Assembly: GCF_034190915.1 (NCBI RefSeq)
Contig: NW_026947503.1
Coordinates: forward strand, 24,882,532-24,946,531
DNA from: Cavia porcellus
Lineage: Eukaryota > Chordata > Mammalia > Rodentia > Caviidae
Direction: 5' to 3'
Length of the DNA stretch: 64,000 nt
A model generated the notes under the pieces. It was not told the origin of the DNA. It searched no databases and worked only from the letters and a program-made list of their open reading frames with translations. Made by a program: the position numbers and the translations under genes. Positions 1 through 12,419 of this stretch are shown here, in pieces. Numbering within the stretch: position 1 is the stretch's first letter; each line of letters starts with the position of its first letter.

Positions 1-1015
1 TTTTAATAAGATGAGATCCCAGTTGTTGATTCTTTGTAATATTTCCTGTGTGATCAAGGTTTTCCTCATAAAGTTTTAAGGTAGCTGAGACTGATTAGAG
101 TTGTTTCTGCATCTTCTATTCTGTTCCATTGATCTTTGGATCTTATTTTGCTGGTACCACACTGTTTTTTTTTAATCATGGTAGCTTTGCAAAATTCAAA
201 TTGGGAATTGTGGTGCCCCCTGTCTTGTCTTTGTTGCCTGGGATTGTCTTTGCTCTTCTAGGCCTCTTCTGGTTTCAAATGAATTTTAGAATTATTTTCT
301 CTAGTTCTGTGAGGTATGCTACTGGTATTTTGATTGGGACTGCATTAAATCTGTATAACAGTTTTGCAAGGATGGCCATTTTTATATATTGACTTTTCCT
401 ACCGAAGAACAGGGATATCATTTCCATTTTGTGATATTCTCTTTGATCTCCTTTTTCACACTACTGCATAAGTTTTTCACTTCTTCATTAGATTGAGTCT
501 TAAGTATTTAATTTTTCTTGATACCCTTGTGAAGGGTGTGATTTCCCTAGTTTCTCTCTCAGTGCATCTGTTGTTTCAGTACAGAAATGCTATTGGTGTG
601 TATCCAGCTACGCTGTCAAATTTCATTATTAATTCTAGATGTCTTTCAGGGGAGTTTTTGGGGTCTTCTATGTAGAATGTTATGTCACCAGCAAAAAATG
701 ATAATTTAACTTCTTTCTTTTCTATTTATAGTCCCTTTATTTCTTTCTTGTCCAATTGCTCTGGTTAATTTTTCTATATTGAATAGGAGTGGTGATAGCA
801 GATGTCCTTGTGTGTTCCTGATTTTAGAGTAAAAGTTTTCAATTTTGAGCATTTAGTATGATGTTGGCTATTGGATTATCACAGATAGTTTTCATCAGAT
901 TGAAATCTATTCCCATTTTCTGTAGTTTTTTTTTTTTTATCATGAGTCAGTGTTAGACTTTGTGAAATTCTTTTTATGCATCTATTGAGATAATTGTGTG
1001 ATTTTTATACCTATT
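1..1015 (-). mobile_element. L1 ORF2 fragment (reverse-transcriptase region)
   Basis: The + strand is antisense L1 ORF2. 'gagatcccagttgttgattc' (about 11-31) also occurs at about 51595-51615 in the large L1. From there to about 1010 the two copies run parallel, except that roughly 250 bp (present at 51660-51900) are missing here around position 55-95. The minus strand encodes 'VKLSFFAGD' near 684-710, the RT active-site region. Many stops and indels; it continues off the left edge. Confidence 0.85.
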
Positions 1016-2663
1016 TTTAAAAAGAGCAGTTAACCATTTCTAGGCACCTGGTAAGTGCTCAATAAATATGTTAGAGTCTCATTCTCTGTCTAACGTCAGT
1101 AAAAGTTTGACCACCTCTTTACCAGGGATTTTTACCAGTGGCCATGACAACATTAATTCCACATCTAAGAGCTGAGGGTCTAGCTAAGAAAGAAGGGTGT
1201 GGATAGACCTGTTAGAACAGATAAACCCAGGTGCATTAGAGGTTAAAGAAACCACGGGTGTTTTGGTTTCTAAGAGGCAGTTATTGGTAGAAGTATTTGT
1301 GTTATTCAGAATAAAAGGATCAGTCTAGGTGTGTTATCATTCCTGGATTTAAATGTTCACAATCTGAGGATTGATTGGTTTCAAAAGAAAGACTAAGGCA
1401 GACATAGAGACCAAGACCTTGAAGTCAAGAAGTTAATACTAAGAGATGTATTCATGCTTCCTAAGGTGGCACTGCCACCCTCACCCACAAGCTCCCACTT
1501 ATATTTTAAATAACAGCAGATTTACCTCCTCTGTACTAAGCAGATCTGAGCTGATGGTGTCATGAAATCATGTGTTCAAGTTTGGCTTAGGTGCTGGCAA
1601 GCAAGATAAGAAAAGATAGGAAAAGGTAGGATAGAGCAGCTTGCAAATGTGTGGGCCTCCGGGAGTGAGCAGAGTACAAATATCTTGGGGGAGCACACGA
1701 AAAGAAAAGCAGATAATTCTAAACTTTCTTATAATATATCTTTCATATCTGGGACAGAAGGATCTGAAAGTTTGAATTACTTTGCGTGACAAATTGTGTC
1801 CTTCCAAAATAACAGCTTTTAAAACAATAGCTCCAGTAGCCTGATAAGCCAGGCCTCTACTGATGACAGGCAGGGAGGAGGTTTTACTGACTCTTCTCTC
1901 AACACATGGCATTCGAGCTCTTGTCAGCACCACTCCATGGCAGAGCCAGGGAGTAGCACAAACATTTGTTTGTTTTTTTATGACAAGGCTTGTGGTGATA
2001 CTCCTGCCAGATTTCACTAACCATCCTGGATGGACAAGTCTTTACTGTCTAAGCTCATGATAGTCATTGTACTCAGTTCATGTTAAATAATAAAAGGTAA
2101 TTTGTAGTTAGATCCCTCTAACTCATTGTTTGGGCTGTGGTCCAAGCGTTAAAAAATGCAGGCTGTCCAGCCCCACTCCAGTCTTGAGTTAGAACCCGCA
2201 TTTTCATCAGATTCCTGTGTACACTAATATCCCAGAACTACTGATCTGGAAAAAATCCAGTCAGTGGTCCACCCCTCCCTGTATATGGAGTCACCAGGGA
2301 ACTGCCTGAGTTGCAGGCCAGAGATTTTGTCATGACTGGACACTCAGTGTGGCTTGGGCACTGAGAATTTTGAAAACTCACAGACAGTTCCCTACAACTT
2401 CAAAGCTGAGGAACCTTCAGAACCGCATGTGATGTCTTCTACAGATGAATGATCTGCCCTGGAGGTCCTGATTCTAGTAGAGTAGTTCTAGGAGCGAGCT
2501 GGGGCATGCGTGGTTTATCAAATCTCCATACAACCTTAGGCAACTTTAGGCAGAGGTCCTGGGGGCCACAGGAAGTGGAATGTGAAAGTCTTTCTGGGGG
2601 AAGGGGTCCAAATTCCCACCCCTGTTTAGTAGGGCTACTGAGATCTCAAAATAGTACACATCT
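1016..2663. other. ALPK2 intron, mostly unassigned
   Basis: No gene is seen. The stretch 'gcacctggtaagtgctcaat' near 1044 looks like an MIR/L2 3' end. A 149-codon open frame on the minus strand (1568-2017) resembles nothing I know and has no supporting signals. The rest looks like unique intronic DNA. Confidence 0.5.
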
Positions 2664-2749
2664 CCCCCCACCTTTGGTACTGGGAATCGAACTGACAACC
2701 TCACACTTACCAGGCAAGTGCTTGAGCTGCTGAGCTAAATCCCTGGCAC
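2664..2749 (-). mobile_element. ID SINE with target-site duplication
   Basis: A reverse-strand tRNA-Ala-derived ID core ('gctgagctaaatccctgg' at the right, 'tggtactgggaatcgaact' at the left). It is flanked by a 15-bp direct repeat aaatagtacMcatct at 2649-2663 and 2750-2765, one mismatch. Confidence 0.85.
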
Positions 2750-2765
2750 AAATAGTACCCATCTT

Positions 2766-4246
2766 GAAGGGCTTTCTCAGGCATCTTGGCGTCCATCTCC
2801 TGACTTCTCAGTTTTAACCAAGAAACAAAGTATCAGATTATTCAATACTACTTTTCTGAGAGTGGCAGTAAGGTAGTCTTCACCCTTAAAATGTTTCTGC
2901 CTTAGTGGGAAATGTGCATTCCTGAAACACCTCATATTTGATAAAATCTCACACTTAAACCTACAAGGGCTTCTGGGGAAATCAAATTTCCTGCAAGTCA
3001 TTTAGGAAATAGACCATTTTAAGACCAGAGATAATCATAAGCAAAAAACTGTCTTGAGGAGCTCACGTGAACAGCCCAGGGATGTGGCTCAGGTTAGCTG
3101 ACTGCCGGCATCACACTTTCTAAATACACAAGGTTGGAAATGCTGGCCACTTTTAGAGCAAGCTAGAGAGTACTGAGACTTTGAAAACAGAAGTGGATCT
3201 CTGAGCTGGCCCAGCTGTCTTATGAGAGAGGCCTCCAAGGCAGGACACCTGCTCTGGGACAGTCAGGCCTACAGCATGCTGCTCAGAAAGACCCCCAGGG
3301 CCAGACTCTACTTCGAATTTTATTCTAGAGTACAGTGCCTTGAAAGGGCCCCTGCTGCAAAGGCAAAAGTCAAGTTAAAGACTTTTTCCTTTTCTGTCCA
3401 AGATTCTATAATTCATTTCATTGTTTACTTGCGCCTAGACACAATTGCAGTATGAGTTAACACAGTGTCGGTTTCATACTGACATCATTCCCCTGTGACT
3501 GCTCTCAGCACCAGCTCACTTTATTTGATACTCACTAGCACCACTCATTTCAGAAGCTGGTTGCAGAAGAACTGGTGTCTGGGCCCAGGGTTGCCTCCTG
3601 CGCCCGCAGTCCGAGTTCGCCATTGGTCCTTGAGGTGGTTTCTCAAAGGGGAGACCTGCATCCTATGCACTGGAATCACCTGATGAGGTGCAGAACTCTT
3701 TACTCTTTACAGGTTTGCATTTGATAATATACTGTCTGAAAGGTTTTCATGGGCAGTAAGATTTGCAAGCAATAGTTTTAATTAGACCTGAAGTGAATAT
3801 TATAACTTGAGACATTTCTATAAAGATTCATGGGGGCTCGAAACAGAAAGTTTAAGAGTCTAAGAAGCAAACAACAAAACAAAACAAAACCAACCCTCGT
3901 GACATAAATTTACCTCTGCTTTCTAGTCAGCTCGCTCTAAGTGTAGCTTGTTCTTCACCTGCCTGTGTAGTTGAAATAGGCGGCTTCTGATTTATTGTAA
4001 CTAATCCAGAACAGGTGTGCCGTTTACAGCTGAGTTTTATTTTGAGGAGCTGAGTAGTGATGGAGATCTCAGTGGCAGCAGGGCAAGCTGTTGAGAGGGG
4101 TCACTTGGCTGTGAGGGTGGGATTCGTCCCTGTAACAAGTCTCTCACTGCTGCCTTTGGTTGGAGCTGAGTGCCAAAGACAAGCTCTTTCTTTCTTTCTT
4201 TTTTTTTTTTGCTATGACTTTAGATAGACTGGAAATAAGATGCAAA
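2766..4246. other. ALPK2 intron, unassigned
   Basis: No gene is recognised. A weak ID-like stretch 'cccagggatgtggctcagg' is at about 3076-3095. The small open frames here have no protein similarity I recognise. Confidence 0.5.
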
Positions 4247-4378
4247 AATTAAGCTGGGCATGGTGATGCATGCCTGTAATCCCAGCACTTGGGAGGCTGA
4301 GTTCGAGACCAGCCTGAGCTACAAAGTGAGTTCAAGGCCACTCTGTACTGCATAGTGAGACCCTGTCTCAAAGAAAAA
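4247..4378 (+). mobile_element. B1 SINE (7SL-derived)
   Basis: 'gctgggcatggtgatgcatg', 'cctgtaatcccagcacttgg' and 'gagaccctgtctcaaaga' in order, ending in an A-rich tail. This is a complete monomeric B1 body. Confidence 0.9.
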
Positions 4379-4498
4379 AATATTAAAATCAGCAACCATC
4401 TATGAAAACAAATGATAAAACTATGGTAACCAAAATGGTATGATAGATAAACAGATAACCCCACCTGAGTAGAAGTATAAAATTAAATCCAGTATTGG

Positions 4499-4746
4499 AT
4501 TTTTTTTTTTTTTTTTGGCACTGGGAATCAAATTCGGGACCTTGTACTCGCCAGTCAGGTGCGGTGCCACAGAGCTAAATCCTCCTCCCTCTTTTGTTTT
4601 TTTTTTTTTGAGACAAGGTCTCAATCTGTAGTCTGGACTGGCCTTGAACTTGCTCATGTAGCGTAGGCAAGGCTTGAATTCACGATGATCTTCCTGCCTC
4701 AGCTTTCTAAATGCTGGGATTACAGGTGTGCTGCCATGCCTGGCAG
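4499..4746 (-). mobile_element. Composite B1+ID SINE, reverse strand
   Basis: On the minus strand a B1 body (4605-4746; 'gctgggattacaggtgtgc' visible on the + strand) is followed by an ID body (4517-4580, 'tggcactgggaatcaaattc'). The element ends in a poly-T run at 4499-4516 on the + strand. The order B1-then-ID with one terminal tail is that of B1-dID composites. Confidence 0.75.
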
Positions 4747-4779
4747 GAATTTGGTTTATAATAAAAATAGTTTTTCAAC

Positions 4780-5760
4780 TTTTAGATAAAAAAACTTCAA
4801 CATTCTCAATGATAATACAACTAGCATCATATGAAGGCGATAACTGTTACCTTCCAGTACCTTCCAATAAACCCCAAACAATTTCTGAGTTAAACATAAA
4901 AACCAAAACTACAAACTGAAAAAAACACTAGAAATCACTTTTATGATCTTGATAGGTAAAGTGGCACAAAGAATTAAAACAGAAGAAGAAAAATTAATAA
5001 TTTTAATCATGTCAAATCAAAATGTTCTATGTAACAAAAAATCACGTATAAAATTAAAGAAAAGCCACACACTGGAAAAAATATGTAATGGTAACAGATC
5101 TACTAGACAAAGATTAACTTCCAAAATATATTTTTAAAAAGATAAGAAAATACTACAATTTTAAAAAGGTAAACAGATAAGAAGTTCATAGAAAAATAAA
5201 TTATCAGTAAGCATCGAGAAAATGCTTAAGTTCATGAATAATAAGTAATACATAAATTTTTAAAAATTCAACATCTTTCATGAACCAGACAATTAAAAAG
5301 ATGATAATACCAAGTTGATATGATAGGGGAGCGGGTACACTATCAGCAGGAGTATGTTTGGCAATATCTTTTAAAACTAAAAGGGACATTACCCATGATA
5401 TAGCACTTTCGCTTCTCCATATTTACTTTTAAAATAGTCTTGCCCAGGGATCCAGGAAGCCATGTACAATAATGTGTGCTGGGAAACTGTCCAAGACTTG
5501 CATCTTTGGAGAAATGGCCAAGCTGACTGTGACCTGTTCAAATAATAGGCACCTCTAAACATTACAAGGAGAAAAGCACACTGCAAAACAATGCATGTCA
5601 CATGATGCTGTTTTTGTTCCCAAAGTCAGTCTATAGTAGTGTGTGTCATTTGTGCACACACGCATATAAGTACATAAAATTATTTTTCAAGTCTGGAAGG
5701 GTACACATCATAATGGTCTAGAGGTGGAAACAAGACTCTAGAAATTATTAATATTTTAAT
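4780..5760 (+). mobile_element. Old L1 (L1M-type) ORF2 3' fragment
   Basis: Decayed L1 ORF2 in the sense direction, with recognisable segments such as 'aagccacacactggaaaaaa' (about 5061), 'attaacttccaaaatatat' and 'tttggcaatatctttt' (about 5356). The many stops and small gaps indicate an ancient copy. Ends are approximate. Confidence 0.65.
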
Positions 5761-6009
5761 TTTCTTTGAGATTATATTTATTTTTACTGTTATTATTGAA
5801 AATAGACTTTTTTTTTAGAAAAGAAAAGCATAAACCAGGAGTTAGAAATTGTTGATTGTGTTTTAGCTCTGTCATGAATCGGCTGCATACAGTTGCATAA
5901 TTTCTTCTTTTTAATTTGGGTCCCTTTCCTCAGAGTAAACTGAAGAGATTAAACACAAAGATTTCTAAATTTTTAAGGTATGAAAGTCCCACAAATCCCT
6001 AATTTTGCA

Positions 6010-6900
6010 TCTTTTGCCAAATTTAATGTCTAGTAAAATGGAAGAAAATGTGTTTCTCAAGGTAAGAAAAGTTTTTCTATGCAAAAAAAGAAAGTGTATA
6101 AACATAACAGTGTCAGAATTTTGCTCAACAAGCCCCACCTTAAATAAAAATTTTAAAAAACAAATGAAAATTTAGAAAAGTACCAACGATGTATAATCAA
6201 AGAAAAATGAATAGCTTTATCAAAGTGGGCAAAAGAATCACATAGGCAGTTCATAAAAAGATGTACAAATGAATCACAAGTCAGCTTCCTCTTCCTCCTC
6301 TTCATCCTTTTTTTTTCTTTCTTTAATTTTCAGAGATTGTTCTGAAAATAATAATATCTCATGTTGATAAAATTGTGAGGAACGTATTTGCTCCAGGGCT
6401 GGGGATTTAGCTCAGCGGCATAAGTGCCTGCCTTGTAAGCAGGCAGTCGTGAGTTCGATCCCTGGTACCAATAAAAAGGAAAAAGACAAAAAAAAAAAAA
6501 AAAAAAAAAAACAACCAACATATTTGCTCCTACGTTGCAGGTAGGAGTGCAAGTTGATACAACCTTTTTGGATGGCAAATAGGCAATATTTGTTAATACC
6601 CTTAAAATATAAATTTTGGCCCACTAGTTAGCCTAGAGAACTATAAAGATATAAAGCAAGCCACCCAAAGAAGAATTTTCTTTGTTGTATGATTTATAAT
6701 AGTAAAACTTTGGAAATAATCTAAGAATTTAACAATGGAAGACTAGTTATATAAATATGGTACAAAACTCTTTGGAAGTGAAGCTATTAAAATCATATTT
6801 TAAAAAAATATGGCTATGAGAAAATGCTTGTAAACTAATTACAAAAATATGTGTGAAGCTGTAAGACATATTTATCTTATAGTTTTGTGAGAGATGAATT
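6010..6900 (+). mobile_element. Old L1 3' region, interrupted by an ID SINE
   Basis: AT-rich sequence in L1 3' ORF2 order. It includes 'agtgggcaaaagaatcacat' (about 6224), 'ttgtatgatttataatagta' (about 6685) and 'tggaaataatctaagaattt' (about 6711), which match the tail of ancient mammalian L1. An ID element at 6396-6520 splits it. Confidence 0.6.
6396..6520 (+). mobile_element. ID SINE with 10-bp duplication
   Basis: 'ggctggggatttagctcagc' starts the element, 'gagttcgatccctggtacc' ends its tRNA-like part, and a long A tail follows. It is flanked by tatttgctcc at 6385-6394 and 6521-6530. It retains tRNA-like A- and B-box segments (internal RNA polymerase III promoter). Confidence 0.93.
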
Positions 6901-7326
6901 AAGCTCATGACCTGTGGTCATGCTCATCATTGGCAGACCCTAAGCCAAAGCCTCGTCGTATTTCTTAGCTTAATATCTTTATAGCTCACAGTGATCCTAG
7001 TGTAAAGAGTCACTTCTTTTGCTCTAACCAAAGACAATTAACACTGTTCTTGGAATATTAAAAAAAAATAGCTTCTATTTTCTTGCTTTAGCTACTTTAT
7101 AATATAGGTAATTTCTAATCCTTTCACTGAAAAGTATTGGTTGTTTAATGATAAGCTGGTTTTTTAATAATAAATTTTAAAAACTTTAGAAGTAAAAATG
7201 TATAAAAACAATGATACAGAATTTCAAAATAAAATAATAGATTAACACTAGTTAATATATTGTGTATTATTATCTTCAAAGTAGTTGCTCAGATTACAAG
7301 ATATAGGCATGAAAAAATGATCAAAC

Positions 7327-7430
7327 GGGGGCTGAGGATTTAGCTCAGCGGCATAAGCACCTGCCTGGCAAGCAGGTAGTCGTGAGTTTGATCCCTGGTA
7401 CTGATAAAAAGGAAAAAAAAAATTTGTAGA
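7327..7430 (+). mobile_element. ID SINE with 15-bp duplication
   Basis: The ID core and A-rich tail lie between perfect repeats of aaaaaatgatcaaac at 7312-7326 and 7431-7445, which marks a relatively recent insertion. Confidence 0.93.
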
Positions 7431-7599
7431 AAAAAATGATCAAACAATGAAAGCAACAATTATTCTTTCTGATGAACAAACAGAGATTAGTAGTATAATT
7501 ATCTATCTTGTGTGTTTATATTTTTATAATAATTATATAATATACAATATACATGTATATATAAATATATAATCTTTTCCTGTCTTTCTTTTCTCCTTT

Positions 7600-8010
7600 C
7601 CGCCATGCCAGTTGTTCTTTCCTTTTGAGCACTCTCTTCACCTTTAACTTTCACAATAGCTATTATACATTTTGGATCTTATTTTCTCTCAGTTTTTTCT
7701 CACTTGCAGAGATTACACATGAAAGTCTGATTTATTTAATCTATGAGTATGATCTCCAGTTGCATGCATTTATCTATAAAAGCCTCGAGCTTATCCTTCT
7801 TTATAACTGAATATTACTTTATTGTGTAAAAATACCACACCTTTTTAAAATCCATTCCAATATTGATGGGTATTTGGGTTATTTCCAAGATTCACCTATT
7901 ACAAATTGTGCTGCTATAAACATGGGTGCACATATGTCACTGTGGTATGATGTTTTGAGTGTTACAATACTACAGCTTTTCTAGATCCCAAGAGATTGCC
8001 CAAAAGCTAG
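7600..8010 (-). mobile_element. L1 ORF2 C-terminal fragment
   Basis: The + strand is antisense L1. 'attacaaattgtgctgctat' (about 7898) occurs again at 51037 in the large L1, and 'aaaaataccacaccttttt' matches the 50970 region. On the minus strand this is the last part of ORF2. Confidence 0.8.
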
Positions 8011-8249
8011 CAAGAGAATTGTTTTCTTGTTCACTGAGGAAATAGCATGGCTATGAGCACAGATAGTAAAGTTACATGTAAAGAAGCCCCTGAGAATAAA
8101 GGGTTAAAAAAACTGTCAATATTACAAAAAATAGAGCAAATAAACATGGATAAAGTTTCCTTTATTATTATTTTACTTGAACCTTCTGCAGTGAAATTAT
8201 AGTATATGAAATGCTGAATTCCAAGGGGGAAGTTATTCAATAAGAAGGT

Positions 8250-8612
8250 GTTGTGGGCTGCATATATCCTGAAAATCTGTCTGTTGTGTCCTATCCTTTC
8301 ATTGAATAGAATCAGGAGAAGGCTCCTTTAGATATGGTTAGATGAGGTTATGAGAGCACGACCCTTTTGGTTCAATTAGGGCTTTTAGCAAAAAGGAGCA
8401 CTTGAGAGCTTGCTCCCTGTCTTTCTCTGTCGTGTGAGGACACAGTGAAAAGGCAGATGTCTGTTAGCCAGAAGTGGATCCTCAGCAGGAACTGATTCAG
8501 CCAGCAGCTTCACCTTGATTTCTCAGCCTACAGGACTATGAGAAATAAATGTCTCTTCTTTGAACCAACCAGCTTATAAAATTAGCAACAGAGGCCTGAG
8601 ATGACTAACACA
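8250..8612 (+). mobile_element. MaLR-like LTR
   Basis: It starts 'tgttgtgggctgcatatatc' and ends with the MaLR/MLT-type end 'gactatgagaaataaatgtc' followed by an 'ccaaccagcttataaaatta' stretch. No internal retroviral genes are present, so it is probably a solo LTR. Family name uncertain. Confidence 0.6.
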
Positions 8613-8641
8613 TAAGGTCACCTGCAGAGATTACATTCAGA

Positions 8642-8737
8642 GGAGCCGAGGATTTAGCTCAGCAGTGTAAATGCCTGCTTGGCAGGCATGAGGTTGTGAG
8701 TTCTATCCCCCATATCAAAAAAAAGAAGAAAAAAAAA
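8642..8737 (+). mobile_element. ID SINE
   Basis: A diverged ID body ('ggatttagctcagcagtgta') with an A/G-rich tail. It sits between copies 1 and 2 of a direct repeat gaRattacattcaga (8627-8641 and 8738-8752). Confidence 0.88.
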
Positions 8738-8752
8738 GAAATTACATTCAGA

Positions 8753-8997
8753 TACCAGACATGGTGGTGCACGCCTGTAAGCCCAGCATTTGGAAAGCTG
8801 AAGCAGGAGGATCACTGCGAGTTTGAAGCCAGCCTGGGCTATAAAGTGAGCTCAAGATCAGCCTAAAATGCATAGTGAAACCTTGTCTCAAGACAAAAAA
8901 AAGAGCGACTGGGGTTTAGCTCAGCGGCATAAGCGCCTGCCTTGCAAGCACGCTGTTGTGAGTTCAGTCCCTGGTATAAAAAAAAGAAAAGAGAAAA
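8753..8997 (+). mobile_element. Composite B1+ID SINE
   Basis: A B1 body (8753-8897, 'tggtggtgcacgcctgtaag') and a short A-rich joint are followed by an ID body (about 8906-8980, 'ggtttagctcagcggcataa') and a tail. The composite lies between copies 2 and 3 (8998-9012) of the same direct repeat that flanks the preceding ID. This indicates that B1 and ID moved as one unit. Confidence 0.85.
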
Positions 8998-9012
8998 GAA
9001 ATTAGATTCAGA

Positions 9013-10844
9013 GCCTCAAATAACTCAGGAATCATTTGATTCACCAATACAGTGAATTATTACAATGCCTCCTCCCACTCATACATAGCTTCCACATGTA
9101 CCTCATTTATAACAAAGCTTAGTCTATTAGCTGGAAGGAGAGGCTGTTATGGAGGGTGATGTTGGCATCATTGTGTTTGTGCATAACATTTAGATGACAA
9201 TTTAGTGCAGTATTTTTCTGAAATAGAATTGTTATTTACCAAAATTAAACAATAAGGCATAAATCCTATCAGTCATTTGTGTAGTTAGCCTGATGATGAA
9301 ACCATCTTGGAGGTATATTGTCAGATTATCGTCCCTACTATAGCTGTTCAAAAGATTGCAATGATGATGGCCGACCAAGTGTCATTCACAAAAGAAGTAA
9401 TCATTCACCGAGTGGTTGTATGTTCCCAGTACTACATTAAAGCCTGACACTGGGTATTTCCTGTAATTCATCAAACAAACCTGTGACGTGGCCCACAGGG
9501 TGAAAGAGGTTAGCTGACATACCCAGGGTGCCTCTATGCTATGCAGTCAAACTGCAGGTGAGGTTGTGTAAGGAATGAGATCATCACAGCATGAATGGAG
9601 CTGGTAAAGAGAAAGACATCATTGAATTCTGAGAGTCTGAATCATTCAGGTGAAAGAATCCCACTGACTGGCGCCAACATCCAGACTGTTTACTAAGTCA
9701 CCTAATTGTTTTGGAGCAGATGTTAATGATGTCCTACCTCATAGCTGCTCGGTCTTCTTGAGAGTTTCCAGGACGTGACAGCTCTCTCGCTTCCTGAGAA
9801 CTTTGTTCACGACCTGGGAGGTAGCTTGGTCGTTCTCCAAAGTGCACCCGAAAGCCAGAGAAGTTCTTAACAGTGGCTAGTGGGAATTGGCAGATAATAC
9901 CCCAACCTCTTCTCCTTATCATGGAATGATTCTAAGGCAAGTGTCACACAGTGTCTTAGAGGGACCACCTGTTGTCCTTACCAACAACATACTCGTTTGT
10001 ACTCCATGATTGGTTATTTTCTCTGTTCTACAATTCTCCTGCTTCCTGTAGTCGTCTCTCAAAACACAAGACAAACAACCCCTCTCCCAGCCAAAATTTA
10101 CTGCATCCAAGTTCTTGTCTCAGGATCTGCTTTTTTTGGAGGTAAATTCAAATTAATATAACTTCTTAAAGTTTTTCATGAAGGCTGAGTCTCCCATGCC
10201 CTAGAACACTGAGGGAACCCCCTTTTAAGGTTTGGCCTTGAAGCTTCGATTCTGGTCCATTCCTGGAGACTCAAGGTTAAACATTTCTTATTTCATATTT
10301 TCAACATTCTAATCTCCTGCATAACTGGTCAGCCCAATTCATGTCCTCCTTTATGGTCCTATAGCTCTTTATTTTACTGACTTCAGAGCCTTTGCCATAA
10401 ATCATCCTGTGTTAGATTGACAGCATACTGGTGCTTCCACCCTGCTAGACTGTAAATTCTTTGTGGGTCAAAGGGCTCAGCTTTATTGAGTACGCCCAGT
10501 ACTTGACAGAGAGGAGAGCTCAATAAATGTTGAGATGATGGTAAAAGGGATTTGAACTCAGTTGCTATGATATCAATCTCAGAAACATTGTAAACAATAA
10601 CAACAACCAGAATAAATAACTGAATTATATTAACTTATTTTAAACTATACATAGAAAACAATACTTTGTAAACCTCTTTGTGGTCATTCTGGTGTGTGAT
10701 TTAGGATCCGAATTCAGCATACAACTACCTCAAAACTCAAGATTGAGTGAATTCCTCAATCAAGCAAAATGCTTAATCCATTTTCCTTAAGAAATGGATG
10801 TTGCAGAGTGTAACCATGAGATCCCCCAGCAGATTGCCCTTGTC
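9013..10844. other. ALPK2 intron with an L2/MIR relic
   Basis: No gene is seen. At about 10390-10550 the sequence resembles the 3' end of L2 or MIR: 'gactgtaaattctttgtggg' and later 'gctcaataaatgttgag'. The rest is not assigned. Confidence 0.5.
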
Positions 10845-11485
10845 CAATTAACAGTATAACTGGCAGAAAAATGCCCCCAAAGACATGCACAGTAAATCCT
10901 GACCCTCAGGGCCTGTAAATGCATTAGCATGCTGGGCAATGAATGGAATTCAGGTTACCAACCTGGATTATTTAGAATTACGTGAGTGAATCTCTGTAAT
11001 CACAAAGGTTCTTATAAATGAATAAGGAAAATGAGAGAGAGTTCAAAAAAGAATTGAAGATGCTACTCTGCTGGATTTGAAGATTGAAGAAGAAATGTAT
11101 AGCAAGGTATCCTGGTCATCTCTAGAAGCTGGAAAAAGAAAAGATTCTTTCTACAAGAGCCCCCAGAAGAAACACAGTTGATATCCTGATTTTAGACTAC
11201 TGAGACCCATGTGGAATTTCTGAAATTCAGAATTGTAAGATGATAAATTCATGTATTTATTTATTTATCTGTTTGAGACAGGGTCTTGCTATGCAGTTCA
11301 GGATGGCCTTGAGCTCACTTTGTAGCCCACGCTGGTCTTGAACTTGCAATGATCTTCTTGCCTTAGCTTCCTGAGTGCTGGAATTACACGTGTGCACCAC
11401 CACACTGCACTAAATTCATGTACTTTTGAGCCACTAAGTTTGTGGTAATTGTTACACCAACGAACAGAAGCCAATACAAACTGAG
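10845..11485 (+). mobile_element. MaLR-like LTR split by a B1
   Basis: Diverged LTR-type repeat with 'aatgcccccaaagacatgca', 'taatcacaaaggttcttata', 'cctctagaagctgg'-like and 'gccactaagtttgtggtaat' blocks in the usual order, ending near 'gaagccaatacaaa'. A B1 insertion at 11256-11410 interrupts it. Family name uncertain. Confidence 0.6.
11256..11410 (-). mobile_element. B1 SINE, reverse strand, with duplication
   Basis: 'gagacagggtcttgctatgc' through 'gctggaattacacgtgtgca' is a reverse B1. It is flanked by exact repeats of taaattcatgta at 11244-11255 and 11411-11422, so it inserted into the older LTR. Confidence 0.92.
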
Positions 11486-12419
11486 TAGATCATTTGAAAT
11501 CAAAGTAGTCCAAAGCAAGTCAGGACTTAATCCTTTCACCACAGGCATCAGACAAGGAGTGTATTCATTACAAACTGCAAATTTCAGGTGTCTTTGCCTT
11601 AGAAAATCAAATGTGGAAGAGCAAAGAACAAGACAAATGGCCATCCACCTGGAATAGGACCAATTAACTTTTAATAACGTTTAACATTTTGGGATCCAGG
11701 AAGCCTCAGTGAGTAAGGCCCGAGTTAAGCCAATTACACTAGAGCTCTCAGTCTTATTCAGAATATCGCTTAGACTGTCCCCAAACCCACAGTATCCTCG
11801 CTGTCCTGAGGAGCAGACCTGAGGATGCTTGAGATTTGTGGACTCCAGGAGAAAGTTCCTCCCCTAAATCTGATCTCTGGAAAGTGGATAATGCAAAGGA
11901 AGCGTGCTTGAGTCAGGGCACATCTGAGCATCTTTTCCTACAGGGTTTCCACTCTTTATGATACTGACAGTGTGGGCTGGGTAATTGTTTGCTATGAGCA
12001 CCTGTCCTGTGCATTGTAATCTGCTTAGCAGTGTCTCTGGTCAGTAGCAAGTCTCTTCCCCTCAATATCCCTTCCCATGGTGACTATCAAAAATGTTTCT
12101 AGACATTGCCAAATATCCCCAGGGGTAGAAGGGAGTGAACATTAATCTGCTTGACTAGCTCTGGCTACATTCTGTAACCCTCTGCGGTGATAATTGAGAA
12201 GGAAACAACTATTTCAGTTAAATCAGCTGGAGTAGAAATGTTTTGCAAGCCAAATATATAATGTCTTAAAATTCATGAGCTGTACAACTATCATCACTAG
12301 TTAATTCCAAAACATTTTTATCAGTCTTTAAGTGAAGCTCATACGCACTAACAATCACTCCCTGTTAATGGATATGAGTTAAGATTAGTAAATGTCTCCA
12401 CACTCCAGCAAACCCCATC
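11486..12419. other. ALPK2 intron, unassigned
   Basis: No gene or clear repeat is recognised apart from scattered low-complexity stretches. Confidence 0.5.

Noticed and set aside
1568..2017. 149-codon minus-strand open frame
   Set aside because: No recognisable similarity, no splice or promoter context, and overlapped by a + strand frame.
6396..6470. Possible tRNA-Ala gene
   Set aside because: It is the tRNA-like head of an ID SINE: A-tailed, flanked by target duplications and present many times in the window.
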